Shown: positions 32,960 through 46,086 of the stretch, in pieces
Position numbering within the stretch: the first letter of the stretch is position 1
How the letters are laid out: every line of letters begins with the position of its first letter
Source: Malus domestica
Lineage: Eukaryota; Streptophyta; Magnoliopsida; Rosales; Rosaceae
NCBI RefSeq assembly: GCF_042453785.1
Contig: NC_091663.1
Location: 33,840,001 to 33,904,000, forward strand
Direction: 5' to 3'
DNA length: 64,000 nucleotides
Translations under genes and position numbers: made by a program
Notes under the pieces: model-generated
The model's database searches: none
Told to the model about the DNA's origin: nothing
What the model saw: only the letters and a program-made list of their open reading frames with translations

Positions 32960-35900
32960 ATGGATGTAACAGAAGTTACAGTGATACACCACGTGGGGAT
33001 TGTGTTAATGGTGATCTGGTTTCTCTCTCACTTCAATTGCTGCCACCCAGTTGCCTACTTCATCTCTCTCATTTATCTCTACCTGGTATGGAATCACTGC
33101 TCTTCCTTATTACTGCTTTCTTCTCTTGAATTTATTAATCTTTTTTTGTTAAAGGGGTTAAATTTGTTTTAGGAAACTAATTAAATCAAGAAAAGTAAAT
33201 TATGAGCTCTTTCTCTTTATGCAAGGGATTAGAATCAAGCACAAAGTTGGCTTTTTTCATTGGTTCTTTCTGTCAATTATATGTAATGTTATTTGATAAC
33301 TGGTATTGATTTGGATGTGCAATTTCAATACTAAGCACTTTTGCTTCTGTTTTCGACAGGTTCATGAGCGGTATGTTATGAGATTGCGGAAGAAATTACA
33401 ATTTGAGGAAAGAAAACAGGCTAATCAGAGAAGGGTAATTTTTAGTTTTCCCTTTTGTACGGTTGATTACTTTATCAGTAATTAGTACATTGAGTAAAAG
33501 AGTCTTTGTTGATCTTTATTATTGTTCAAGTGAGAAGCAATTAAAAGAAAGACGACCCGCCATAAGAAAGGTTCTTATATATAAAGTCAAACTGAAGTCT
33601 TTTGAATATCTATGCTTTGCACTTTTGTTGGGAAATTATCTTAGTTATTCAAAAATTAAATTTGGGTTTTTGAATTATGGTTGAATTAGTTTGGCAGTGC
33701 AATATCTCATGTCATTTTTTCCTTGCCTTGTCCGATACTTCAGGTACTTTCTGATTCTGAGACCGTGCGGTGGTTGAACCATGCAGTTGAAAAGATATGG
33801 CCTATATGTATGGAACAGATTGCTTCACAGAAAGTTCTCCTCCCTATCATACCTTGGTTTTTGGAGAAGTACAAACCGTGGACTGTTGTATGACTTTATC
33901 TTCTGATGTATTCATGTTCGATATTCTAGTTTTGATTGCTCCTATTAGTTTGGGTTGGTCACTTTAGTCTAAAGTGATCTCTCTTTTTAGGACTCGGATT
34001 TTTTATAGTATTTTGATTGCCCCATAGTGTATTGTGATCACTTCAGCTGTTTGTATGTACAGTAAACTAGTTCTAACTATCTATATGGTTATACATATGC
34101 AGGGTAAAGCTATAGTACAGCATCTTTACTTGGGAAGAAACCCACCTATGTTCACAGAGATGAGAGTTCTTCGCCAATCTACTGATGATGACCACTTGGT
34201 ATGAGTTAGTATTCTTCCGCATGTTGGACCAGTATTTTCTTGTGCTCTTCTTGGCTTTCGTTCTAGAATTCAGCCAACATGAAGTAATACATTGTAATAA
34301 TGCAGGTTCTGGAGTTGGGGATGAATTTTCTGACAGCTGATGATATGCTTGGAATTCTAGCTGTGAAACTGAGGAAAAGACTAGGTTTTGGAATCTGGGC
34401 AAAGTTGCATATTACAGGCATGCATGTTGAAGGGAAGGTATGGATTTGCCTAACTTGTAATTCAGGAATCAGGATGGATCTTAAGTTGGTTTAAAGTTAA
34501 GGAAGCTTGTAATTCAGGATGTAGATAGTATGTTAAACAAGATAGACATAGAAGCCTATGCAGTACAGTTTCACGTGGTGCTTCCATGAGAATTAACTTT
34601 GCGATTGATCTTTGCAACTTATGAGTTCTGATTTGCACCACTTTATGTATAATCTCTGCATTTAAACACTGATATGATTGGAATGTTTCTTTTTAGCGTT
34701 GTTGTTTGTGTTTCAATTCTGACATGTATGCCTTATTTTTTTTCTTCTTTTAAGAAATGGCATTTGAGTTTTAGGTCTAATGGATTATCTCAGGCTAAAA
34801 AAGCTTATGACTTATGTTAGATGTTCCATGTTACCTTATTGAGTTGGTTTGGTTAGTGTCGTTAACTAAGAATGGTTAAGAGGATTGGCCTCTGCCCTTT
34901 GGTGGCATAATGAAAAACCTTTTTTTTTAGGGGAAATGGCATGTGACAAAGCTTTGAGTTTCTTTTTCTTTTGTAGGTCCTGATTGGGGTGAGGTTCCTT
35001 TGCAAGTGGCCTTTCCTAGGCCGTGTGCGGTTATGCTTCGTTGAGCCTCCATATTTTCAAATGACCGTCAAGCCCATTTTCACTCATGGGCTTAACGTTA
35101 CAGAAGTCCCTGGGATTGATGGCTGGCTGGTAAGCTTTTATCATATTTTATGCAGATATATTCTTAAGTCTCCCCTTACATCAGTCACTCACTCTGTCTT
35201 TGTGTTTACCGATCTCTGACTCTCTCCTTTGTTGATTCCATTTCCCAGGATAAGCTTCTCTCTGTTGCCTTCGAGCAGACACTTGTTCAGGTAAACTATT
35301 TGGATTTTGACACTCCATATATAATTCTTGGCCATCCAATGGTTGTGTTGAATGCAAAGATATCAGTTCAGAGTCTAGACACCTCCTTGCACGTTGCAAT
35401 GGAGTCCTTTTTCATTAGGCCGAAAACCCACTGGCCTAGATTTCTATTTGTTTCTGTTGCAAATTTCAGATTTCAGAGAACTATTCGCAATAGTTCTCTC
35501 CTACCGTACATGTTTCATTCCTTTCAAATAGTATATCAAGTTGATTAAATTCCACATGATCTGGTAGACAAAAAAATAAGCTTGTTCGAATGACAAATAA
35601 TGGGACTGTTGGATAATATGCCTCATAGTCAGCAAGATGATATGGAAATGTTATTAATGTATTATCCATATCTTTTTGCAGCCTAATATGCTGGTCGTTG
35701 ACATGGAGAAATTTACTTCACCGGAACAGGGTAAGGGCCGCATAATGTATCTTTAGTATTTCACACGATTAACGTATCTTCCTTTGGGAAGTATAAAACT
35801 TATGTTAATCAAATTTTATGTGGTGTGGAGGCATTTATTGTTAGATTCGCATGTATTCAGTCCCCTTGTGATATAAGTTCCTCTCACTCATTCACTCTCT

Positions 35901-38006
35901 AAAATATTTCAATTACTGTGTTCATGTGAATGACAGAAAGCTGGTTCTCTGTGGATGAGAAGGATCCTGTTGCTTATGTGAGAGTAGAAGTTATCAAAGC
36001 ATCTGACATCAAAGCCTCCGATCTAAATGGTTAGTTATTTGTTTTCCAGTACAAGAAGGTTTTTTAACTAACACAAGAAAGGTGTTACTTTTTTTGTATT
36101 TGATACAGATCTTTATTTTCAGGATTCGCTGACCCTTATGTGAAGGGTCATTTGGGTGTTTACCAATTCAAAACTAAGATACAAAAGAAAACGCTGACTC
36201 CAAAATGGCACGAGGAATTTAAGATCCCCATAATCACCTGGGATTCACCAAATGTACTAGCTATTGAAGTTCATGACAAGGACATATTTGTTGATGATGC
36301 CCTTGGGTTTGTTTCTGAACTTCCTTAATATATTATGTTCCGTAGCATGCCTAAGTCTTCAAATATTTTCAAATAATATTGCTATAGTAACTATTAGATT
36401 TAAGGATTACCGACTTAGAGATTAAATGAACACAATCACAAATTAAATGAGTTTGGAAGCCATTTACCTTGTTGTGCTTTGATTTTCTATTAAATTATCC
36501 TGTAGGTGCTGTTGTATCTGCATGATTAACTGACACTTCTTCTATATCCAGAGAGTGTTCCATTAACATCAGCGATTTTAGGAATGGCGTGAGGCATGAC
36601 ATGTGGTTGCCTCTTCAGAAGGCTGGGAGGCTGCATCTTGCAGTAACCGTACTTGACGAAAATGGGAAGGTAACTTTTTCTTTCTTCTTAACTAGTTCTA
36701 TTGATAATGTCCATTAGGAAATCAAAGTCAAGAGATCGATTGTTCTAGTTGCTGCATAAATTAGAATGCAATGCTTCCACAGGATGCTCAAGTGTGCATG
36801 GTGCTCCACTCCTTCGAAAAAGTATCTTCACAATTTGAGAATCTCAATGAATCATCTAATTGTTTTAGTTTCTGTTTTCCCTCCGTCTCTCATGTCTATT
36901 TTCATAATCAAAACAAATTAGAATTCTCAATTCTCTACGACATCTACGTGATAAATTTTTTTCAGGAACAGAAAAATCTTCAGGGGCTTGACTTGAACCG
37001 CTTTCATACACAGGGAGATGACTCTCCAGATGTTCAGGAAAAGCCAGATGTGAAAGAACGAAGAAATTCCTTTGCCAGTGACACTGGTAATAAAGGTTCC
37101 TTCTCATCTATATCCTCAGGGAAATCTGCTAAAGTAGCAGATCATTTTGAGCCGATTGATATTGATGGCCAGAAAGAGACTGGTATATGGGTCCATCACC
37201 CAGGAAGTGAAGTTTCACAAACTTGGGAGGCCAGAAAAGGAAAGGGTCGACGACTTAATACCCAAATTCAAGGGGAGCCTAATGGTAGTGGCATTGGATC
37301 CCAAGTTAATGATACCAGCAGCACTGATGAAAATCCTGAAGATAAACGGCGAATGGCATCAGTTCGCAGGGGTCTGCATAAGATTGGTTCGGTGTTCCAT
37401 AGGAATTCCAAGGAGGATAATTCATGCACCTTTAAAGAGCCACTCGAAACCCCACGTGTGAATCTAAGGGCAGTTAATGAAAATAATATTGGTGTGAGAT
37501 ATGTTGTGGAAGACGGCCTTTGTAGCTCTCCTTCTGGCAAGACAAATTCAAAAGGAGGGGCTTTAAGTTCTGGAGAGAGTGGTTCGGATAGCCCAGGAAA
37601 GGGCAATGTTAAAGACATGGCAAAGAGTCTCTACAAAAGTGCTGAAAGGTCGGTAAAGCATGCACTTTCACGGAAAGGTTCTAGAAAGTCTCAAGCTGAT
37701 CCCCGCGCAGTGAGCGAAAAAGAAATTTTAGCAGATTCGACCTCTTCTGATGACGATGATTCTCTTCCGCCCCCATTTGTTGAAATGATACCAGTTCCCT
37801 CCAAGGCTATACCTTGCAGCTCCGATATTGATTCAGGTGTACCAGAGGAGCCCGTGGTTCAGCTGGTAACTAACACCGCAGTGGATGCTGAAGTCCCAGC
37901 GAAGAAGGTTGAACTTGGAGAACTCGAAAAAGTGGATGAGGAGCTGGACAGCCCTGGAAGAAGTGGCGATGCATTGTGCGAGCCGTCAAGAGTTGAAGCT
38001 AGCTGA
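32960..38006 (+). CDS. NTMC2T6: SMP/C2-domain synaptotagmin-like protein (NTMC2T6 type)
   Basis: Thirteen coding exons give 763 aa: 32960-33085, 33360-33434, 33744-33887, 34103-34198, 34306-34437, 34977-35129, 35249-35290, 35682-35730, 35937-36029, 36123-36306, 36552-36669, 36783-36821, 36966-38006. All junctions are GT-AG and keep frame. An N-terminal hydrophobic anchor (about residues 8-40, 'GIVLMVIWFLSHF') precedes an SMP lipid-transfer domain (about 68-255, 'TVRWLNHAVEKIWPICMEQI', 'PPMFTEMRVL'). One C2 domain (about 283-400, 'SDLNGFADPYVKG', 'LAIEVHDKDIFVDDALG') and a long Ser/Lys-rich disordered tail follow. The architecture is that of ER-anchored tethers at membrane contact sites, as in Arabidopsis At1g53590/At3g14590. 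Length is normal. The 144-nt intron 36822-36965 is stop-free in frame, so its retention would add 48 residues. Confidence 0.94.
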
Positions 38007-40020
38007 TTCAGATTTGAAGGTGAAAGCATGTGAAATTAGTGCATGGACTGCTATAAAAGAGAGCTCATATTGTTCCTCTTGTGGCTGGATTAGCAGATTT
38101 ATTTGAAGGTTCGAGGTCCGGTGTGCATGTCCAGGCCGCATAATTGATGTTCTTGTGAAACACTCGGCCGAACAAACGCGTTGATACGTGTTTTCACCTT
38201 GAAAAAAACACAGTTCTATACTGAACTTGAGGAATTCTGATGCAGCTATGGGTTTGTCTTATATGTTAAATTTATGTAGCGCTTTGGAAGGCGAATGAAG
38301 AATCTGTTTTTAAGATTTCTTCTTTTTGTAGTTATGTTGCAAATATGTGAGTTGTTTTGAGAAAAGTTATGTAATTTGACCTTTAGTTTAATACATTTGT
38401 ACAAATTTTTAGTTATAGAAAGACCATGGGCTGCTTGGGAGCTCAAGTCCAAGCTCGCTAATTTGTTTGGCCGAAACAATGATAACACGACACGTAGATA
38501 ATATGACATGGACATAAATGGGTAAATCCGAAAATGAACCATTGCAGCCCTATGTATTAGAAATGAAATCTTTCTAAGGTTGTCAATTTGGAAAGTAAAT
38601 CCGAAAATGACGTTAAATGACCTAGATGTTGTAAAAGTTGTGGAATGAATGCCCACATGCTTTTAGCCAAATATGAAAAGTGAGGAAGACTTAAGAATAG
38701 TAGAATTGTTGTTGTATTATGTTTTTCAAAAACCACTTATTTCACTTTTTTGGTTCTTCACGGATATGGCTCTATATAAGGAGTATTTCGTGTATGATCA
38801 CAACACACAACATAAAAGAAAAGAAGTGAAAGCAATAAGATCAATATCCCTTCCTTCCCTTCTTTACCTACAATCATTTTGTGTTATAGTGACGAAAACA
38901 GTGTGATACATTACACCCACTTCCCTCCTGTCTCTAGCAAAGGTTTATCTCTCCAACTTTTACCTATTTATAACACTAGACATTTAATTACCGAAATTTG
39001 AAATCGTATTTTTATGTCACTTTCTCAATTCCGAAAATGATGTTCATTTGGAAAGTATATTTAGATTTGACCTTATGACATTTAATTTTTGAAATTTGGA
39101 ATCGTATTTATGCAGACTAGTCATAATTATGCAGACTCACCAGCTCGGAGCATCGAACCCGAGACCTCCCATGTCTACGCCTTTAGCATTAGGTCACTTG
39201 CTCTAGTTCTCAATTTTCTTTTGGTTGGAAACAAAAAACCCACTATGTCATTGTCTGTTCTTCCTTTGGGGTACATGGACGTGTACGAAAAAAGGACCGC
39301 CAAAGGATTGAAATGAAGAGAGCGCAAGATGATGATCGGTTCAGTGGAAAATGTAAATGTGGGATTTACAAAAATTCCAGTGGACAACACTCATCATCTT
39401 GCACTACAACGAGCCTTGCACATGAACCTCACACGGTGGCAAGGCTGTCATCCGTCAAACAAACATATCTTTAGACCCGAAGCACTGACAGATAATAATC
39501 GCTGAACTCAGCCAACAACTCAACGAGCTAGCTGTTGAGGCGAATCACTTCAAAACAAGCAATGGAAGGGGCCGGGAACATGTTTAACTCTATGGCAGGT
39601 TTCTTTTTTTTTTTGGTGTGTGTGTACAGTGTACTAGGATCAAAACCAGTGCGGTTCGGCGGGTAAAAATTTAATGTGTGTTGTTTTACTCCTGGGGTGA
39701 ATGATGTGGGTTTGTGGAAGAAAGTTGGAATACTGACTATAATTTATGTTGGAATTGGAATTGGTCCACCAAAGATGGTGATTGAACTGTTTTCCTTAGT
39801 TATATGGTATTGAAAAATTCCAAGTGTGTAATGTACCAGATATGTTGATTGAATTATTCATCTCTACTCCAGCAAAATAAGAAAAAAAAAAGGTAATTAA
39901 AACGAAGAAACTCCATCAATCTTGAAGGCAACATATTTTTTGTAATGTATGATTGAACACATATCAATTTTGATGAAAACACAGCACAATACCAGTAAGA
40001 AGAGTAATCAAATGACAGTC
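38007..40020. other. 3' UTR and intergenic, no gene recognised
   Basis: The first few hundred bases are the likely 3' UTR of the SMP/C2 gene. The stretch 'ggaatcgtatttatg' near 39100 echoes 'gaaatcgtatttttatg' near 39000. No supported gene. Confidence 0.4.
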
Positions 40021-40614
40021 AATGACACGCCCCTATCCTGATATCCCTCAATTACTAGGATGGGCACATGCTGGCCAACACCCGAGGGTGACGAAGCCAT
40101 TTTAACATGCATGCAAGTGATAACGGTAAACGAAAGTAAATAAAATATGTGAATATAAAGAGATACGCAAATGCGGAAATGTGTTCAGAGCATACAACTA
40201 ATCAAGAATAATGTGAAAGAATTACTATAAAAAGGTACGAACCAAGGAATAGGTCCTACACTGAGAAGATTCGAAGATACCTATGCGGAAGTGCCTTGAC
40301 GCTGAGATTGTACGCCTTGATTTTAAATCCCGAAGGGGGCGCAAAAACAAAAGGTGAGTGGACCAAAATTTATAATAATAGTAATAATAAGAAAACCGAT
40401 TTCTTTCTTAACATACTAACCCCCTGTTTTGAAAACATATACAATACTACATAGTAGGTTTTTTTTTTTAAAAAAAAAAACTCTAATATGCCATGAAAAA
40501 GATTATTCGTAGCAATAAACCCATCTCTAAAAGTAATATTGAAATGCCCGAAGGAAAATCCAAAGAATCTTGTGAATAAAATCAGTGAAGTGCTCAACTA
40601 GGGGTATCATAGTA

Positions 40615-40830
40615 GCCCAAAGGCATAACCATCACCTGAAGGTGAAGTTGTACGACACTGGGTTACGCCAGTGAACAAATATGGTAGGTCACATCACCCG
40701 AAGGTGAAACTGTACGACTCTAGGTTATGCCAGAGAAGTAAATATGACCATAAACATAACACAGTGACAGTAGCCGTGGTTAGTGAAGCTGTCCGACACT
40801 GGTTTCGCCAGTGAAGCTGGGAGTATGTCA
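40615..40830. repeat. short repeats with gtgaa..tgtacgac units
   Basis: Units beginning 'cccgaaggtgaa', then 'tgtacgac', then a 'ggttaygccag' stem-like motif occur three times (about 40630, 40695, 40785) with divergence. They lie inside the LTR-like block. Confidence 0.65.
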
Positions 40831-41319
40831 TAGATATCCTCAACTGTGTCCTATGGCCAGAGACGTATACATACTCAGGTTGTGTGTATGTGTTGTATGA
40901 TAACCCACCAGATAAGCATAGAAAACGTAAGTCATAATCTTTCCAAATCCTCAGAGCTCAAAAGCCTAAAGCATCAATTCTTAAATCCATAGGAACATTT
41001 TATCTCAAGCATCATAAATCATCATAAATCATATTCGTAAATCCATAGAATTTGTTCTACGAAAATCCAATAATTCATAACCTTTTGTAAAATGTAAATT
41101 CGATAAATCGTAAATAATGAGTAAAACGTAATATCAGTGAAATCATGCTTTTTGTGAATGCAAGCTTAGCATTTAATAAACATCATGCAATTTAAAAAAT
41201 GGTCCACTTACAAATACTTGCGAGGTCATAGCCGTCAGAACTAGAAAAACCAGAGTCTCCAATAGAATTCGTACCTAAGTATAATAAAGGGACCAATTAG
41301 TTAAACCCTACTATAACGA

Positions 41320-41970
41320 TTGAATTTGGGAAACGGAGCGCGGATTCGGTATTAGCGCATCGAACTACCCTAAGAGGGGTCTCGGGTAAATTTTGTAAAA
41401 AGTTAATGAAAGGTCAATGGTCAACCCTAAAAAATCAACCTAGACGTCGAGCCGGTCAACTACGTTAAAGCTTCGGAATTTCACTAAATGGATGTCAAAA
41501 ATGGACTCAGGGCATCAAAATTAGCCTATGAGGGTTATCGAGAAAATTTCGTAAAAGTCAACCCAAGGAATATTCTAAAGAATATTCCCTGACGAAATAT
41601 TCCATAGAATATTCCATCAGGTCTAGGTCGGGTCACTAGGTTGTTGGGTCGAGTTGGTTGAATCTAGTCGGATCAAGTTTTGGGTTGGGCTGAGTTAGGC
41701 TGGGTTGGGATGAGTCATGGGTTGGGCCGAGTTAGGCTGGGTTTGGAATTAGGGCGTTGAAATACCCTAAGAGGGTCCCGGGAAAATTTCGTAGAAAGTC
41801 AACAAAAGTCAACGGTTGACCCTAAAAAGTCAACCGAGACGCCGGGTCGATCAACTACGTTAAAGTTTTAGAATTTCACTAAATGGATGTCAAAAATGGA
41901 CTCAATGCGTCGAAATTAGTCTAAGAGGGTTTCCAAGAAAATTTCGTAATAGTCAACAATTAACTTTAAC
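41320..41970. repeat. duplicated segment of about 210 bp in the LTR-like block
   Basis: 41365-41575 and 41750-41970 share 'taccctaagaggg', 'gtcaaccctaaaaa'-type sequence and the exact 'atttcactaaatggatgtca' followed by 'aaaatggactca'. Each copy is followed by 'aatattcc' clusters, some of which form small palindromes (41570-41615, 41965-42040). Confidence 0.75.
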
Positions 41971-42877
41971 AAAATATTCCTTCTGAGGAAGGAATATTCT
42001 GTTAAAGTTAATTGGGAATTAACGGAATATTCCAAGAGAATATTTCCTCCAATATCAGAAATGGACTTGGGCCGGTTTTGTGGATCCGGGTCGGATCTGG
42101 CCCACGGATCTGAGCTTAGCTTTGGCCAGTTCCCCGTTTAGGCTGGGTTGCTGGGTTTAGTTTGGATCTGGGTTTTGGGTTGCGGGTCGGGTTGACCTCG
42201 TTGGGCTCGAGGGTCACTGGACCCAACGAAGGAGAAGGTTGAATTTTTAGCCGAAAAATTCTCGAACTCCGATTTGCTTCAAAACTTAACCATTTTTCAC
42301 ACTCTACCTACCAAAATGAAGCTTAAGAGATGGGGAAGAGAAATATACCAACATTTGGTCCCGTAGTTGCCGGAAAAAGGCTTGCAAGTCTAGGGCTTCT
42401 CCCCAAAAAACTGGGAAAAGCTTCCCCGAGTGGATTTCTACATTATCTTACCCAAGGCTCACATGAAATCGAAACTAAAACAAAAAAGAGTGATGTGAGT
42501 CCTTACCGAGATTAGGAAATCAAAGGAACTGTCGGGATCTCATCGACGATCTTGTGTAGCGAGCACAAAGAGAGAGGATGTCGACAATTTGGGGCGAGGA
42601 GGAAAAGGAAGGTCATAACAAGGTGGTCATCATGGGTGGGGGAGGAGCTCAGGGGAGTTGCGAGGAGAGGTGGTGCCTCAGGTCTTGGCGCCGGTGCTGC
42701 AAAGGGAAGAAAGAGTTAGAGAAAGAAGGGTTTGAGTCTGAGAGAGAGGTGAGAGCCGAAATAGATTCCAGAGAGCTCGGGAAAGAGACACGTGGGGCAG
42801 AGAGAGGTGAAAACTAAATAAATTGATAAAATAATTAAAAATATCACACCAAATATAAATAAAATAATAACCTAACA

Positions 42878-43919
42878 ATTAAATAAGGGTAAAAGACTGT
42901 TTACTACCCTCATGTTTCGTGGTTTTCAACATTTAGTACATCAAGAGTCATACCTAAAGTGTAAATTTTGGGACAGTCTCATACATTCGTTAGTCAAACT
43001 GTTAAGTCTCCCGTTAACTATGACGTGGCGCCCATGTGGACAATGACTGGGCACCACATGTCATCCACGTGGAAATTAAAATAAATTATTTATAAAATAA
43101 ATAAATAAATAAAATTAAAAAAAAAAAATATATATATATATATATATTAAAAAAAAAACCTTCATCTTCCCTAAATCCCATCTGTGCCCACCCTTCCATC
43201 ACCCACCTCTTCGTCTTCCCCGCACCCTCACCCTCACCCTCCTTTCCCTTTTCTGCAACCTTCTCCTTCCCTCCCTTCTCTCTTCTGCACCTGCACCCCC
43301 ACCCTCCATTCTCTACTCTGCAACTCGTATTCACCCTCTTCGCACACCCAACCCTTCTCCTTCTTCTTCTTCCTCTTCTGGGTTGCAAATTCGGGGGTTT
43401 TTTTTTTTTTCTTTTTCTTCTTCCTTATTCTTCTTCTTCTTCTTCTTCTGGGTTGCAGATTTGGTTTTTTTTTTTCCTTCTTCTTCTTCTTCTTCCTCCG
43501 TCTTCCTCATTCTTCTTCTTCCTCCTCCTCATTCTTCTTCTTCTGGATTGCAGATTCGATTTTTTTTTTCCTTCTTCTTCTTCTTCTTCTTCCTCCTTCT
43601 TCTTCTGGGTTAGGGGCGGGCGGGCGGGCGGGGGGGCGGGGGGGGGGGGGGGAAGGGGAAGAGAATGGATGGTTTTTTTTTTAAAAATATTTAATTAATT
43701 ATTTCAATATTTTTAATGACACGTGGAACCTAGTCATTGTCCATATGGGCGCCACGTCATCACTTAGCGGGAGAATTAACAGTTTGACTAACAGATGTAT
43801 GAGACTATTCCAAAATTAACACTTTAGGTATGACTCTAGGCCGAAAAAAAACTTGATGTACTAAATGTTGAAAACCATGAAACATGAGGGTAGTAAATAG
43901 TCTTTTACCCATTAAATAA
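42878..43919. mobile_element. Mutator-type non-autonomous element, 1,024 bp, long TIRs
   Basis: The element (42887-43910) has terminal inverted repeats of about 195 bp, starting gggtaaaagact and ending agtcttttaccc. A perfect 9-bp target duplication ATTAAATAA flanks it (42878-42886 and 43911-43919). Long TIRs plus a 9-bp duplication indicate Mutator-like transposition. The roughly 630-bp interior has no transposase. It holds CT-rich repeats with 'tctgggttgcagattcg' units and a G run, possibly captured or expanded sequence. Confidence 0.93.
43360..43655. repeat. CTT-rich minisatellite and G-rich run inside the Mutator-type element
   Basis: Units made of (ttc)n followed by 'tctgggttgcagattcg' or a close variant occur about four times (near 43375, 43440, 43540, 43600). 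A tract of G interrupted by single C and A follows (43613-43652) and could form G-quadruplex DNA. Long hydrophobic ORFs here are by-products of the repeats. Confidence 0.8.
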
Positions 43920-45399
43920 TAATATAAAATAGTGATTTCAAAAATTAAACAAATCGTTCGGGTTTGTAAACCCGTAATATTCGGGGACGGGTCGTTACAT
44001 TAACCCTTTTCCAGGAGCCCCTTTCAAGTAATTGAGAATCCACATTATTGTCGCCATGCGATCCTCACTAGGTGCATGCATGAATTGACTTACCACACTT
44101 ACCGCCTAAACAATATTAGGTCGTGTAAGTGACAAGTAAACAAATCTTCCAACTAACATTTGATATCTTTCTTTATTTGTCAGGACTTGATGCTGATAGA
44201 TCATAAGATGATGATTCTGCATAATCGGGGTATTCGGCGGTTTACATGCCAACTTCTGATAACAAGCCTAACACATACTTACGTTGTGATAATTATATGC
44301 ATCCTCGAGACCTAGCAACTTCAATTCCTAGGAAGTATTTGAGTCCTCCTAGATCTTTCATCTTGAACTCGGAGGGCAAGTACCCCTATAGCCAGTCAAT
44401 CTCCTTTATATCATCCTCTGTGACAATCATATCATCCACATATATAATGAGTAAGGTCACTTTATCATCCTTACGCTTGATGAACAAAGTATGATCTGAG
44501 TTTCCTTAACGGTATTCATACTTCTTCATAGCTTGAGTGAATCGCCCAAACCAAGCTCTCGGTAACTGTTTCAAACTATACAATGCCTTATGAAGTCTAC
44601 ATACTTTTCCACTGGAGTTCTTAATGCCATATCCTAGTGGAAAATCCATATAAACTTCTTCCTCTAATTCCCCGTGCAAAAATGCATTTTTCACATCAAA
44701 CTGTCTTAGAAGCCAATCAAGGTTAGTAGTAAGAGATAACATAACTCTGATAGTATTCATTTTTGCAATGGGAGCAAATTTTTCATGATAGTCAACACCA
44801 AAGGTTTGTGTATAACCTTTGGTTACCAACCTCGATTTGTATCTATCAATCGTGTCATCCGCCTTATGTTTGATAGTTACACCCATTTGCATCCCACCGA
44901 TTTCTTTCCTTAGGGAAGTGTAACCACACTCCACGTTTTGTTCTTCTGTATCGCCCCCATCTCAATTTGCATTGCCTCCATCCACTTTGGATTCCTCAAG
45001 GCTTCCTCCACCTTGGTAGGTATTTTAATCGTTTCCATCTGTTGGAGGACTGCACAGTATTTTGGCGAGAGTCGATGAGTGGAGACATAGTTAGTGATTG
45101 AATACCGCACCTTCCCTTCTGGAGAGTACTTGTCTGGTGGCTTTCCTTGATTTTGTCTAGGAGGTAACTCATAAAGTGGTTTAACAATTTCAGAGTGAGT
45201 ACTTACCTCGGGAATATATGTTGGACCATGAATGAGTATTTGAGGAGTTTAATGGGGGCTGATGTTGTCGAGTTAACTGGAGTTAATACCCTTGGCTTGA
45301 ACAGGGAAATCCCTCTCGGCCTCGGCATGCCCACTCGAGCTCACACATTCATTCTGCTATATGGCAGTCACAGACCCATGTGAACTATTAGCTTCTTTA

Positions 45400-45510
45400 T
45401 ACGCAGCTGGCCCACTCGGGCACTCGGTGGTGCAATGATCATCTGGCCCATTTGGGCATTTGTTGGTGCAATGCTCAGCTGGCCCATTTGGGCAGTCGGT
45501 GCATGTGGAG
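45400..45510. repeat. tandem short repeats in the copia linker
   Basis: The motif 'ctggcccatttgggca' and close forms occur several times with about 45-bp spacing (45408-45505, weaker at 45525). They encode repeated 'AQMGQL' in the integrase-RT linker of the remnant. A separate pair 'cactgaagttg' plus 'tggatcttctagga' lies at 45580-45668. Confidence 0.75.
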
Positions 45511-46086
45511 AAAGCTTGCCCATTTGGGCTTCTTCTTGTTTTCTGGACCTCGGCAGATAACCTAGATTCACCAGGCTACCCACTGAAGTTGTTGGATCTT
45601 CTAGGATAATAGGTATTGGCCTGGATTCGCCCAACCTGCCCACTGAAGTTGCTGGATCTTCTAGGACAGCAGGTATGTCAGCCCAACTATAGTCTTCACT
45701 TACGGTTCTCTCTTCCTAAAGAGTATGGTTGAAAGGAAAAAATAATTCATCTTCAAAGAAGGTAACATCCATGGTGACGTACACATGTCGGGTAGGGGAT
45801 GATAACATATGTACCAATTTTGTTGAGGACTAAATCCAATGAAAACACACCGCATGACACAAAGATCAAGTTTACTCCGTTGGTTGTTAAGGTTAACATA
45901 AGCAACGCACCCAAAGACTCGCGGTTCTAGATGAAGGGTGGAGGAGAGCAAAACATGTTCAGCAAGCACGACCAAATGAGTTCTAAAAGAGAGAACAAGC
46001 GATGGCATCCGGTTCATAAGATAAACAGCATAGGTCACTGCATCAACCCAATATGTCTTAGGTGCACACTCACTGATTAGAAGGGC

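Larger units (their letters stand above)
40023..43999 (-). repeat. large LTR-like block (about 2.9 kb without a nested element)
   Basis: On the minus strand the block begins TGTAACGACCCGTCCCCG (43999 downward) and ends GGGGCGTGTCA (40023), so both ends fit TG..CA. It has no coding domain. It contains internal repeats at 40620-40830 and 41320-41970 and is split by the Mutator-type element 42887-43910. No 5-bp target duplication is found (GTCAA against TTAAC), so it may be one LTR of a rearranged gypsy-type element. On its right side the copia remnant begins at once. Confidence 0.5.

Noticed and set aside
43184..43698. Three long Ser/Phe/Leu-rich ORFs
   Set aside because: All come from (ttc)n repeats and T runs inside the Mutator-type element.
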